NCBI RefSeq assembly: GCF_038446955.1 | Contig: NZ_CP151803.1 | Location: forward strand, 5,084,001-5,148,000 | Source: Pedobacter sp. FW305-3-2-15-E-R2A2 | GTDB lineage: Bacteria; Bacteroidota; Bacteroidia; Sphingobacteriales; Sphingobacteriaceae | Length of the DNA: 64,000 bases | Direction: 5' to 3' | Shown here: positions 33,909 to 41,627 of the stretch, one piece after another | How positions within the stretch are numbered: the first letter of the stretch is position 1 | How the letters are laid out: every line of letters starts with the position of its first letter | Notes under the pieces: model-generated | Told to the model about the DNA's origin: nothing | Databases searched by the model: none | What the model saw: the letters and a program-made list of their open reading frames with translations, nothing else | Made by a program: the position numbers and the translations under genes

Positions 33909-34538
33909 TTACCAAAATAGCTTTCCGACGTATACACTATTTGAAATACGCTTTCTATCACTTGAGATAAATGAGATATAGAGTTCCATTAATGATTTTT
34001 TGTTTTCGATGAATAAAGGGAGCAGATCTTTGCCAATAGACCTTGCCGCACCAGCTGTAACGAATTTAGCCATATTTAACTCCGGAAAGTAAGCCAGCAT
34101 CATCACCTGATCCGACCAATGACTTCCTTCCGGATCAGTCTCCCCATCCCAGCTAAATTCCACCCCTTTATCAACCAGCTTTATCTTAGCTCCCAAGGAC
34201 ATCGGCAGATCCCCCTTAGTTAATAAAGCCTTTTCGAAATCAATTTTGATCTTCGGATAATTTCCCTTTGTTGCATTCTTCCAATTGTACTCGAACGCAG
34301 GGTTTTGTGGATGTACTTTAGTCAGTCTGGCCTCAATTTCAAATCCAATCATGATGAAAGGCATCACCGGATTTAGAAATTTAGACGTCACCTTTGTCTT
34401 CTGCATCACCGCCAATTGCGATTTACTCCGCTTCTTATTGTTTACCCCAATGCCACGTGTGACCATTTTACCGTTCAGCTCATAGGAGACGGTATTTCCC
34501 AGCTTACCACTCGGAAGCCTGTTTCTTGATGTTGCCAT
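33909..34538 (-). CDS. DUF6266 family protein (leading gene of the pair)
   Basis: The 209-aa protein begins 'MATSRNRLPSGKLGNTVSYE' followed by 'LNGKMVTRGIGVNNKKRSKS', matching the DUF6266 layout of its downstream neighbour: a Gly-rich start, then a basic stretch with Lys/Ser, and a beta-rich remainder ending in 'ISSDRKRISNSVYVGKLFW'. Identity to the neighbour is low, so the duplication is old or the two were acquired together. It is the first gene after a 414-bp repeat-rich intergenic region. Function unknown. Confidence 0.7.
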   Translation of the reverse strand: MATSRNRLPSGKLGNTVSYELNGKMVTRGIGVNNKKRSKSQLAVMQKTKVTSKFLNPVMPFIMIGFEIEARLTKVHPQNPAFEYNWKNATKGNYPKIKIDFEKALLTKGDLPMSLGAKIKLVDKGVEFSWDGETDPEGSHWSDQVMMLAYFPELNMAKFVTAGAARSIGKDLLPLFIENKKSLMELYISFISSDRKRISNSVYVGKLFW

Positions 34539-34619
34539 ATCTTTATAGTTTATATAATTAAAATTTTATAAACTAATATAATAATAACAACCTTAATTTA
34601 CTAATTCACAAGGTATAAT

Positions 34620-34690
34620 TGCCGGATTTTGCCGAAGATTACCGGAATTTACCGGAGATTGCCACCAAATTAACCGGAAAATCTCTGGTA
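34620..34690. repeat. Tandem repeat with 10-bp period, consensus near RCCGGARATT
   Basis: Successive units from 34621 read GCCGGATTTT, GCCGAAGATT, ACCGGAATTT, ACCGGAGATT, GCCACCAAAT and a shifted AACCGGAAA. The period equals one helical turn, so CCGGA motifs face the same side of the DNA. It lies 80-150 nt upstream of the leading DUF6266 gene. Confidence 0.6.
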
Positions 34691-34742
34691 AATCAGCACC
34701 CGTTAAATTCTTTATAGGCTTGTATAGTGTTATGTCCTGATT

Positions 34743-34829
34743 AGGGCTGTATTAGGGGTTGCCGTAGGGTTGGCGGCGTCAAAGGCCTCATCAACCGTTA
34801 CCAACCCTTCGGCAACCCGTCTTCAGCCC
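34743..34829. repeat. Long imperfect inverted repeat (cruciform-capable)
   Basis: GGGTTGCCGTAGGGTTGG (34756-34773) and CCAACCCTTCGGCAACCC (34801-34818) pair at 17 of 18 positions with a 27-nt loop. Outside them GGGCTG (34743-34748) and CAGCCC (34824-34829) also pair across small internal loops. It could be a REP-like element, a transcription barrier downstream of tsaB, or a recombination site. Confidence 0.65.
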
Positions 34830-34952
34830 CTCAGCAACACCAATGCCTATACAAATCCACCCCGCATCCTCAGGAATATACAGCAGCACAATTATAATAC
34901 TAAGAGAAATACAATAGCATACTCAGAAGAGCTGCCTCTAACCGGGAAAATA

Positions 34953-35636
34953 TTACTTCTTCTTAGGGGTTGTTAAAACGAAATCCTTTAGATAAAAGGG
35001 TTCAAAATAAGCTACATCTTCAAATTTTGCAGCTTCAAAAGCTTCCATCGCCAGGCGGCTCATATTGGAAGCTGAATTGAAATTTATTTCAGAAAAGCGG
35101 GCATGTTCATGACGCAATGCTTCGGCACACTTTGCAGCGCCGTCACCAATAAAAGTGATGACCTGGTCATTCAACAAATCTTCAAAGCTTTGCTCATCTA
35201 TAATTTTTGCCTCTACAGGAGAGATATGCTGTAATTGCTGATCAAATACCGCCGTAAAGACTTCCATTCTTCTCGCATCGATCATAGAACAGATCAATCC
35301 TTTATTTTCCGGTAGCTGTGTAATAAAACCTTCCGCCATCATCTGAAGCGTATCTATGGCAATCAAAGGCTTGTCTAAAGCAAAACAAAGTCCTTTAGCC
35401 GTAGAAACACCAATTCTCAAACCAGTATAAGAACCAGGACCTTTACTCACTGCAATCGCATCCAGTTCCTCATATTTTAATCCCGCAGTATCCATTACAG
35501 ATTTGATGAATAAAGTCAGGCTACCTGCGTGAATATTGCTCGCCATTTCTTCTTTCAGTGCAATGGTTTTCCCATTCTGAGAGATGGCGGCAGAACAAAC
35601 TTGTGTAGCAGTTTCGATTTGAAGTATAGTGGTCAT
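34953..35636 (-). CDS. tsaB: tRNA threonylcarbamoyladenosine biosynthesis protein TsaB
   Basis: TsaB is the ASKHA-fold partner of TsaD in making t6A37 on ANN-decoding tRNAs. The 227-aa protein starts 'MTTILQIETATQVCSAAISQ' and has 'HAGSLTLFIKSVMDTAGL', 'AVSKGPGSYTGLRIGVSTAK' and 'PLIAIDTLQMMAEG', all typical. It is the last gene of a minus-strand rpmH-rnpA-yidD-tsaB run, with 23 nt to yidD. The C-terminus is intact, so the accessory region downstream has not cut into it. Confidence 0.95.
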   Translation of the reverse strand: MTTILQIETATQVCSAAISQNGKTIALKEEMASNIHAGSLTLFIKSVMDTAGLKYEELDAIAVSKGPGSYTGLRIGVSTAKGLCFALDKPLIAIDTLQMMAEGFITQLPENKGLICSMIDARRMEVFTAVFDQQLQHISPVEAKIIDEQSFEDLLNDQVITFIGDGAAKCAEALRHEHARFSEINFNSASNMSRLAMEAFEAAKFEDVAYFEPFYLKDFVLTTPKKK

Positions 35637-35659
35637 CAGATAAAATTAAATACTCAGGC

Positions 35660-35893
35660 TTAAGGAACAGGATCGTGTCCATGTTTACCCCAGGGGTGAC
35701 AGCGTCCAATCCGTTTCAAAGTTAACCATCCTCCTTTAAAAGGTCCATGCTTTTTTATCGCTTCTATTCCATACTGGGAACAGGTAGGTGTAAAACGACA
35801 TTGTGCTCCTAATAATGGCGACAAAAGCAACTGATAGGCCCGAATCAGCAGCAGGAAGAACCAGCCGATGACCTGTTTAACTACCCTGATCAT
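35660..35893 (-). CDS. yidD: Membrane protein insertion efficiency factor YidD
   Basis: The 77-aa protein has an amphipathic/hydrophobic N-terminus ('QVIGWFFLLLIRAYQLLLSP') and the family signature 'CRFTPTCSQYGIEAIKKHG' with later 'RIGRCHPWG', including the three conserved cysteines. It associates with the inner face of the inner membrane and helps YidC insert proteins. It overlaps rnpA by 17 nt, in the classic rpmH-rnpA-yidD order. Confidence 0.96.
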   Translation of the reverse strand: MIRVVKQVIGWFFLLLIRAYQLLLSPLLGAQCRFTPTCSQYGIEAIKKHGPFKGGWLTLKRIGRCHPWGKHGHDPVP

Positions 35894-36272
35894 TTTTGAT
35901 GTTGTTAACCAGCCTTTTTAAAGCGCCATCCATCTTCTTCTCCATAAAAGAGAATTCATAGATCTTCTTTCCGACAAACTGCAAAGAAAAAATAAGCAGT
36001 TGTTCCTGCTCCGCAATTGCGGAATAGAGTTCGGCTTGTTTTTGCAAACGGTATGCCTCACGGCTTCTTCTCTTGATCAGGTTTCTGTCTACCGCCTTTT
36101 TGAAGCGCTTTTTGGAAACATTGATCACTACCTGAGCGGGGAAGCTGTGTGGGACATCAACAAAAAGATAGGAAACGCGAAATGGGTATAATAAAAAAGA
36201 AGAACCGTCTTTAAATAGCAGATCTAATAATTTTCTACTACATAACCGTTCTTCTTTATTAAATGTGTTCAT
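35877..36272 (-). CDS. rnpA: Ribonuclease P protein component
   Basis: I start at ATG 36272 ('MNTFNKEERLCSRKLLDLLF'), giving 131 aa; the in-frame ATG at 36314 would add 14 atypical residues. The protein subunit of RNase P assists 5' maturation of tRNAs. The signature basic motif is 'VSKKRFKKAVDRNLIKRRSR', followed by 'EAYRLQK'. It lies 63 nt downstream of rpmH and overlaps yidD by 17 nt. Length and motif are normal. Confidence 0.95.
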   Translation of the reverse strand: MNTFNKEERLCSRKLLDLLFKDGSSFLLYPFRVSYLFVDVPHSFPAQVVINVSKKRFKKAVDRNLIKRRSREAYRLQKQAELYSAIAEQEQLLIFSLQFVGKKIYEFSFMEKKMDGALKRLVNNIKNDQGS

Positions 36273-36335
36273 GTTTTTGATCGCAAATTTGCAGATATTG
36301 TGATCTGCTAACACTTAATGTGCTGCAATCAAAAA

Positions 36336-36494
36336 TTATGCTTTGTGACGACGTTCGTCAGAAACTGATAGTTTGCTTCTTCCTTTTGCACGACGAGAAG
36401 CTAATACTCTTCTACCGTTTGCTGTAGCCATTCTTTCGCGGAAGCCGTGTTTGTTTCTTCTCTTTCTTTGCGAAGGTTGGAATGTTCTTTTCAT
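36336..36494 (-). CDS. rpmH: 50S ribosomal protein L34
   Basis: This 52-aa gene encodes the highly basic L34. The sequence starts 'MKRTFQPSQRKRRNKHGFRE' and continues 'RMATANGRRVLASRRAKGR' and 'SKLSVSDERRHKA', a full match to the family with the usual Bacteroidota C-terminal extension. It is the first gene of the rpmH-rnpA-yidD-tsaB operon and is read from the near-consensus promoter at 36536-36567. Confidence 0.98.
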   Translation of the reverse strand: MKRTFQPSQRKRRNKHGFRERMATANGRRVLASRRAKGRSKLSVSDERRHKA

Positions 36495-36535
36495 AACTGT
36501 ATTATATCTTAGACTATTTTTTTAAATAAGAGGTG

Positions 36536-36567
36536 CAAATATAGCTTGATTTTTATTTAATTGCAAA
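36536..36567 (-). promoter_or_regulatory. Near-consensus Bacteroidota promoter of rpmH-rnpA-yidD-tsaB
   Basis: On the minus strand TTTG (complement of 36564-36567), exactly 20 nt, and TATATTTG (complement of 36536-36543) match TTTG-N20-TAnnTTTG. The -7 box ends 41 nt before the rpmH ATG. Confidence 0.8.
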
Positions 36568-36602
36568 TAGAATTCAAGGTAGTTTTCTTTTTTCTTGATT
36601 TC

Positions 36603-37340
36603 TTACAAGCCAAGCGCAGCTTTAAGCTTGATATAGCCCGTTTTACTTACCGGAAGCCATATGTCAGATTTCAATAATACAATATAACTGTCCTTTTCTT
36701 TCAGTTCTATTTTTGTCACCTGCGCCAAATTTATGATATATGAACGATGAATACGAATAAATTGAGAAGATTCTAAAGTCTGCTCAAAGAAACTCATCGT
36801 TTTATTCTTGTGAAATATCCCTTCAGTAGTACTCAGCTTCACATAATCATCATCTGCTTCCAGGTAATGAATGTCGGTCACCGCAATGATCTTAATCACG
36901 CCATTCTTTTTCACCACCACCCTGTTGTTCTGTGCAGGGTTCAGTGCCGCCGAATCTAACAGTTCTTTTGTATTGCCATCTCCATTATTTAACCTTGCCG
37001 GCAATTTCTGAATCGCCTGCTCAAACCGGCTTTGCTCTATCGGTTTCAACAGATAATCTACAGCATTGACTTCAAAAGCTTTGATGGCGTATTCGTCGAA
37101 AGCCGTAGTAAAGATTACTGCAGGATGCTTTTCCACCAGCTCCAGCATCTCAAAGCCGTTGATCTTAGGCATCTGGATGTCCAGGAAGATAAAATCAGGC
37201 TGATGCTGCGTAATGGCCTTAATCCCTTCAAACCCATCGCTACATTCTGCAACGATCTCAATATCCGGAAAACTGCTTAAGTAATGTTTTACTATATCTC
37301 TGGCAAGGGATTCATCATCTATTAGTATCGTTCTCATCAT
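36603..37340 (-). CDS. LytTR-family response regulator
   Basis: The 245-aa regulator has a receiver (1-120) with Asp54 in 'FIFLDIQMPKINGFEML' and the switch Lys in 'YLLKPIEQS', then a LytTR DNA-binding domain (about 140-245) with 'FIRIHRSYIINLAQVTKIEL' and 'SDIWLPVSKTGYIKLKAAL'. Its ATG overlaps the kinase stop by four bases (ATGA), so the pair is translationally coupled. It is the last gene of the LiaF-like/DUF4288/kinase/regulator run. The regulon is unknown; autoregulation is plausible. Confidence 0.92.
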   Translation of the reverse strand: MMRTILIDDESLARDIVKHYLSSFPDIEIVAECSDGFEGIKAITQHQPDFIFLDIQMPKINGFEMLELVEKHPAVIFTTAFDEYAIKAFEVNAVDYLLKPIEQSRFEQAIQKLPARLNNGDGNTKELLDSAALNPAQNNRVVVKKNGVIKIIAVTDIHYLEADDDYVKLSTTEGIFHKNKTMSFFEQTLESSQFIRIHRSYIINLAQVTKIELKEKDSYIVLLKSDIWLPVSKTGYIKLKAALGL

Positions 37341-38380
37341 TGTTTCTGAGGTATTTTAAGCGTGGTTATATACATATTTTCTTCTGTGGCCCTGGTTTGC
37401 AGCAATTTTTCATCTCCAAATAACAAATACAGTCTCCTTTTAATGGCCGTTAATCCAAATCCCGTCCCTCCCGCAGCTTTCATTTCGGGATCAAAAGGGT
37501 TTTGAACCGTCACTTCAAGCATGTTATTTTCTACGGTTACCAGTATGGAAATCGTAATTGCGGCAGCAGTATTGTACAAACCGAATTTAATGGCGTTCTC
37601 TACAATCGGTTGCAACAAAGTCCCTGGCAGGCATAAATCTATGGTTTCTTCCTCAACTTTCACATCAATATTTAAACGATGACTAAAGCGTACTTTTTCT
37701 ATATCCAGGTACAGCTGAATGTACTCCATCTCCTCCCCTACATTTACCCAAACCTCATCGTCTCTTTTTAAAGTCCCCCGCAGGAAAGAAGCCAGCTTCA
37801 TGATCATCGTCCCTGCTTCTTTAGGGTTCATAATCGTGAGTGCATACACAGAATTCAGACTATTGAAAAGAAAATGAGGCTGCAGCTGGTGTCTTAATTT
37901 ATTCAATTCTGCTTCTTTAGATAAGTTTTGCGCGGTGAGTAAACGTTCCTGGGTGGCCGATTGCTCTTCCAAACGGTACCATAATATATTGGCAAGGGCG
38001 CACCAGGCTAAAAAGACAAATACAATGATAAACCGAATGATCAGCGACAACTGCAGAAAACTTTTATAAGTAGCTTCGTCGACAAAAAGATAACTTAGAG
38101 AAACATTGCTGATAAAAGTAATCAGACCGGCAAGCATCAGGGTCAGGACGAGTAAAAAAAGAATGGTTTCATTCTTCGGCTGATAGTAGCCCAGCATATT
38201 GCTCAGAATCATACAAGCCAATGCCAGCAGCCCGTTTGTAATCACGCTATCGGCCACAGAAATGAACCAGTTAAAATTCAGGGTATAATAAAAAAGCAGT
38301 ATAAATACAGTAACCCAGGCCATAAATATGGCTGAGGCAAATCGTTGAATATTCTTATTGGCTAGAGGTCTGCTGGTCAA
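37337..38380 (-). CDS. LytS/AlgZ-type sensor histidine kinase
   Basis: The 347-aa kinase has four membrane helices (about 16-34, 45-64, 72-91, 109-133), a short coiled coil, and a His_kinase domain with His169 in 'LRHQLQPHFLFNSLNSVYAL'. The HATPase has the N-box 'QPIVENAIKFGLYN' and the G-box 'GGTGFGLTAIKRRL'. With no extracellular domain it probably senses something within the membrane. It is coupled to the LytTR regulator and lies downstream of the LiaF-like gene, a layout like LiaFSR-type envelope stress systems. Confidence 0.92.
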   Translation of the reverse strand: MTSRPLANKNIQRFASAIFMAWVTVFILLFYYTLNFNWFISVADSVITNGLLALACMILSNMLGYYQPKNETILFLLVLTLMLAGLITFISNVSLSYLFVDEATYKSFLQLSLIIRFIIVFVFLAWCALANILWYRLEEQSATQERLLTAQNLSKEAELNKLRHQLQPHFLFNSLNSVYALTIMNPKEAGTMIMKLASFLRGTLKRDDEVWVNVGEEMEYIQLYLDIEKVRFSHRLNIDVKVEEETIDLCLPGTLLQPIVENAIKFGLYNTAAAITISILVTVENNMLEVTVQNPFDPEMKAAGGTGFGLTAIKRRLYLLFGDEKLLQTRATEENMYITTLKIPQKQ

Positions 38381-38387
38381 AATAGTT

Positions 38388-38741
38388 TTAATTAGGATTC
38401 TTTATGGATATACTTTGATGCAGAAACGCCTCCCGACGTTTCAGCTCATCTAAAAAAATTGCCATGTCTTCTGGCTCATGTAATACGGACGCGATTTCAG
38501 ACCCATCTCCAGGCGCTTCGATCTCGTACAAATCCGCAATACAGATAAACTCCCACTTCACCAATTCCCCCTTACAGTTACGGAAAGGGCGGTGAAAATT
38601 TTCCGACTGCCCTTCTCCTTTATTTAAGGCTTCCTGAGCATCTTTGGCCTGGATTAGCCGTAATTGTTCATCAAACTGAGAGGCATAATTACCATCTCCA
38701 CTGATGATTTGAAAAATATATCTTAACGCAAACCATTTCAT
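38388..38741 (-). CDS. DUF4288 family protein
   Basis: The 117-aa cytoplasmic protein has 'MKWFALRYIFQIISGDGNYA' and 'QFDEQLRLIQAKDAQEAL', then 'WEFICIADLYEIEAPGDGSE', the layout of DUF4288. It has no signal peptide or membrane segment. It sits between the LiaF-like gene (11-nt gap) and the kinase (7-nt gap), so it belongs to the same transcription unit. The family has no established function. Confidence 0.8.
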   Translation of the reverse strand: MKWFALRYIFQIISGDGNYASQFDEQLRLIQAKDAQEALNKGEGQSENFHRPFRNCKGELVKWEFICIADLYEIEAPGDGSEIASVLHEPEDMAIFLDELKRREAFLHQSISIKNPN

Positions 38742-38752
38742 CGGTATCCATT

Positions 38753-39565
38753 TTAAAAGTTTCTGATCTCTATCCCTCCGAATAAAGCCACTCCTGTGAT
38801 CTTCACAATTTTACCTTCGTTGCTCGTCACAATAACCGGCCCCCTCTTATCATCGCAGCCTCCAAAAATGGCGGTTACCTCCGACTTAACGATCCAGCTT
38901 GGAGGGAGAATAATTTTAACCCCACCAAAAACAGCGATGATCTCCAGCACAATGGCGCCCTCAAAATCAGCCTGGGTAAGGTTCAGGTTACAGCCACCAA
39001 AAACCGCCACGACCTCTCCACCTTTAAAATTCTTGGAATAAACCATCTGATCTGTCCCGCCAAAAACAGTAACCGACTCAATGACATCATTTTCATCTAC
39101 CCAATCCCCCTTTTTTTGCGTTGAAGGTTCAGCAGCTCCGGAATCTTCAGCTCCTGAGCCATCCCCCATATCTGCCGGGCCCTCACCCATATCTCTAAAA
39201 TTAAAGTCAGCGTGTTTTTTCCTCCATTTTTCTCTGTTCAAGCCTTTCCCTTTAGGTTTTAAAATCAAAAACAGACCGACGATGATGAAAGCACAAGCAA
39301 AGAAATACTTGGACAGATCAACATCAACAATATCCCTTACCGTAGCATACCCTCCAATAATAACCAGAATACACCAGCCTCCTGCATCAAAATTTCGTTT
39401 GTAGCCAATCAACAATCCGATCACCAACATCAAAGTATGCCAACTAAGTATCCAGTGAGGGATATCAATCCCTACATTTCTTAAAAAGAAGACCAAACCG
39501 ATCAGAAGGAGCACTAAACCACTCCATACCCTGTTGTTCTTGTTACAATCTTTCCACTTTTCCAT
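38753..39565 (-). CDS. LiaF-like membrane protein (LiaF transmembrane domain plus beta-helical C-terminus)
   Basis: The 270-aa protein has four membrane helices in its first about 110 residues ('WSGLVLLLIGLVFFLRNVGI' and so on), a hydrophilic acidic linker (about 125-160), and a C-terminal domain with short repeats 'ITVFGGTDQMVYS'-like, 'VAVFGGCNLNLTQA', 'IIAVFGGVKIILP' and 'TAIFGGCDDKRG'. This repeating 'hFGG' beta-turn pattern is the hallmark of LiaF/VraT-type proteins, which modulate envelope-stress kinases. It is the first gene of the operon; the shared 33-bp palindrome lies 38 nt upstream. Confidence 0.87.
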   Translation of the reverse strand: MEKWKDCNKNNRVWSGLVLLLIGLVFFLRNVGIDIPHWILSWHTLMLVIGLLIGYKRNFDAGGWCILVIIGGYATVRDIVDVDLSKYFFACAFIIVGLFLILKPKGKGLNREKWRKKHADFNFRDMGEGPADMGDGSGAEDSGAAEPSTQKKGDWVDENDVIESVTVFGGTDQMVYSKNFKGGEVVAVFGGCNLNLTQADFEGAIVLEIIAVFGGVKIILPPSWIVKSEVTAIFGGCDDKRGPVIVTSNEGKIVKITGVALFGGIEIRNF

Positions 39566-39603
39566 TATTCCTTATTTTCATCAGTAATTACAATTCATTT
39601 TCG

Positions 39604-39636
39604 GGCTATGAAGCGATCATAATCATGATGGTTTCA
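39604..39636 (-). repeat. 33-bp imperfect palindrome, copy 2 (shared upstream element)
   Basis: On the minus strand it contains TGAAACCATCATG, then ATTATGATCGCTTCA, then TAGCC. It differs from the copy at 569-601 at two of 33 positions and is in the same orientation relative to its gene. It ends 38 nt before the LiaF-like gene. Confidence 0.7.
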
Positions 39637-39831
39637 ATATACCTATCTGTTCACTCTTCTTAAAAGCTAATCTATGCGCTTTCTATAATCAAATGTATAT
39701 AGGTTATGGGCATTTTAAAAGGCAAATCATTCCGGAAGCTGCGAATAGTCGGTAAACTCCTATTTTTTATCGGTTAAAATATCCGTTAATTTGAATTCGT
39801 AACTATTTACCCGCAAAACCGATACCCAATA

Positions 39832-40701
39832 ATGAAGAAACTACTAGTCGCTGTGCTGCTCTGGATCCCCATGATCACATTTGGACAATCCTCCGAACAG
39901 CCTTACAAAATATATGATGTAAAAAACCAGAAGATCATCAACATTGATGAATTAATCGCCAATACCAACAACATCGATGTCCTCTTTTTTGGAGAAGAAC
40001 ACAATGATTCCATCGGTCATATTTTAGAGTTTGAGTTGCTGAAAAAACTGAGCAGTGCTTACCCAAAAACAGCCCTGGCTTTGGAGATGTTTCATACCGA
40101 CACACAACCCGTGATGAACGAATACCTGGCGGGTCTGATTTCGGAAAAGAATTTCAGCAAAGAAGCAAGAACCTGGAACAACTATAAAGATTATCGCCCC
40201 ATGATTGAGTTTGCCAAAGCCAGCCAGCTTCCGGTAATTGCCGGAAATGCCGCGGCAAGATATAGCAATGCGGTAACCAAATCGGGACTGGAAGTCTTAA
40301 AGCAATTCCCCTCCGCCTCTCTTGCCTTCCTTCCGCCGATCCCTATAGATACTGCCACAGGAAGATATTATGACAAATTTATAGAAACCCTTGGAGGTCA
40401 CGACATGGGTCCAATGAAGATCTACCAAACGCAAAATCTTTGGGATGCCAGCATGTCCTGGTCAATAGCCAAGTACTATAAAGCCAATAAAGGAGTAAAG
40501 ATTTTTCAGGTTAACGGGCGTTTTCACAGTGATGAAAAACTGGGAACACTGGCTAAATTAAAGCAATACCTGCCAAAACTTCGGATAGCAAATATTTCCT
40601 GTTTCCCGGGAGATGATTTTGCAAGCCCCGACTGGACTAAACACCAGCACCTTGGAGATTACATTATCCTTACTGACCCGAAAATAAAAAGAACTTTTTA
40701 A
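39832..40701 (+). CDS. ChaN-like (DUF399) exported protein
   Basis: The 289-aa protein has a signal peptide ('MKKLLVAVLLWIPMITFG') but no lipobox cysteine. It carries the ChaN motifs 'LFFGEEHNDSIGH', 'ALALEMFHTDTQPVM', 'RPMIEFAKASQLPVIAGNAA' and 'VNGRFHSDEKLG'. Family members bind haem in a dimer and are linked to iron uptake; the conserved acidic and His residues of 'GEEHND' and 'FHSDE' form the site. It is monocistronic, divergent from the LiaF-like operon, and convergent with mscL. The haem role is inferred from the family. Confidence 0.85.
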   Translation: MKKLLVAVLLWIPMITFGQSSEQPYKIYDVKNQKIINIDELIANTNNIDVLFFGEEHNDSIGHILEFELLKKLSSAYPKTALALEMFHTDTQPVMNEYLAGLISEKNFSKEARTWNNYKDYRPMIEFAKASQLPVIAGNAAARYSNAVTKSGLEVLKQFPSASLAFLPPIPIDTATGRYYDKFIETLGGHDMGPMKIYQTQNLWDASMSWSIAKYYKANKGVKIFQVNGRFHSDEKLGTLAKLKQYLPKLRIANISCFPGDDFASPDWTKHQHLGDYIILTDPKIKRTF

Positions 40702-40720
40702 GCGTAAAAACAGCAATAAA

Positions 40721-40760
40721 AAAGGGCTTTAGGAAAATCATCATTTTCTTAAAACCCTTT
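40721..40760. terminator. Bidirectional terminator between the ChaN-like gene and mscL
   Basis: Arms 40721-40738 and 40743-40760 pair over 18 positions with one mismatch and one G-T pair around a 4-nt loop. A/T-rich tails flank both sides. Confidence 0.75.
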
Positions 40761-40781
40761 CTATTTTTTAAACGTTGCTGC

Positions 40782-41225
40782 TTACTTATTTTTCAGCAAA
40801 TCGCGTATTTCGGTAAGCAATACCTGATCCTGTGTTGGCGGTACCACTGCAGGAGCTGCTTCTTCTTGTTTTCTTTTCATTTTGTTGATTGCTTTCACCA
40901 TCAGGAAGATGATAAAGGCTAAAATGAAGAAATTGATCACCTCTGTTACGAAGTTACCCCAGGCAAATACAGGACCTACTTTCCTCGCGTCTTCCAATGA
41001 AGCCGTAGGATTCGATTCCACGAATTGTCTTACTTTTTCGCTTAGTGGCAGATAGAAGTTAATGAAACCTTTATCACCAATCAATAAGCTAATCGGAGGC
41101 ATGATCAAATCATTCACTAAAGAGGTCACAATCTTGCCGAATGCCCCTCCAATAATCACACCGACAGCCAGGTCAATCACGTTGCCCTTGACTGCAAATT
41201 CTTTAAATTCTTTTACAAAACTCAT
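40782..41225 (-). CDS. mscL: Large-conductance mechanosensitive channel MscL
   Basis: The 147-aa inner-membrane channel opens under membrane tension to release solutes on osmotic downshift. TM1 lies in 'NVIDLAVGVIIGGAFGKIVT' (about 15-45), with the family's 'GNVIDLAVGVIIG' signature; TM2 is 'EVINFFILAFIIFLMVKAI' (about 95-115). A charged C-terminal helix bundle ('KMKRKQEEAAP' to 'LLTEIRDLLKNK') follows. It is monocistronic and divergent from rpoN. Confidence 0.97.
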   Translation of the reverse strand: MSFVKEFKEFAVKGNVIDLAVGVIIGGAFGKIVTSLVNDLIMPPISLLIGDKGFINFYLPLSEKVRQFVESNPTASLEDARKVGPVFAWGNFVTEVINFFILAFIIFLMVKAINKMKRKQEEAAPAVVPPTQDQVLLTEIRDLLKNK

Positions 41226-41627
41226 AAGTAGTATTAGTTTTAGTTTTTAAACATCGTAATAAAAGTATAAACTTTATTTCTAAAAAACGCCATTCATCCA
41301 GCCATTACCACTTTTTTTTTAGTACGGCTAAACAAGTAGAACAATACATTTCCCTATAAAAACCCATTATGCCATAGAAACCATTATGGCCTTGCAGATC
41401 ACATCAGGAATTTAAAAACAATTATATACTGATAAAAAAAACAAGTATATTGGAAGAATGTCCCTAACGCTTAAAACCATACCTACCAATCAGATATAAA
41501 TTAGATAAACCGATTTCCTGAGTTTATCGGCTTAGCCGAAAACACAATAATACTTTGTCGGGATAGTTTATATGTAAACCAAATTCGTATTTTTGAAGCG
41601 GGTACATAAATACCTATTTTACAAAAC
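41226..41627. other. 402-bp divergent intergenic region between mscL and rpoN
   Basis: No gene is seen. It holds the promoters of both flanking genes, a direct repeat CCATTATG at about 41366 and 41383, a small hairpin CGGCTTAGCCG near 41528-41538, and ATATACT/AGTATAT flanking an A-run near 41425-41450. None of these is strong enough to assign. Confidence 0.5.
41588..41595 (+). promoter_or_regulatory. Probable -7 box of the rpoN promoter
   Basis: TATTTTTG is a perfect TAnnTTTG match 32 nt before the rpoN ATG. The upstream box is weak (TTTA at 41567-41570). Confidence 0.5.

Larger units (their letters stand above)
34539..34952. other. 414-bp repeat-rich intergenic region
   Basis: No convincing gene is seen; the 68-codon plus-strand frame at 34770-34976 is Ser/Thr/Asn-rich and runs into tsaB antisense. 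The stretch contains a 10-bp-period repeat array (34620-34690) and an 18-bp inverted repeat (34756-34818). It forms the boundary between the accessory region and the tsaB operon. Confidence 0.6.

Noticed and set aside
34770..34976. 68-codon plus-strand frame in the repeat-rich intergenic region
   Set aside because: Low-complexity Ser/Thr/Asn composition, overlaps tsaB antisense and lies on the inverted repeat; no sign of coding.
41226..41627. Small hairpins in the mscL-rpoN gap
   Set aside because: Stems of 5-7 bp in AT-rich sequence occur by chance.
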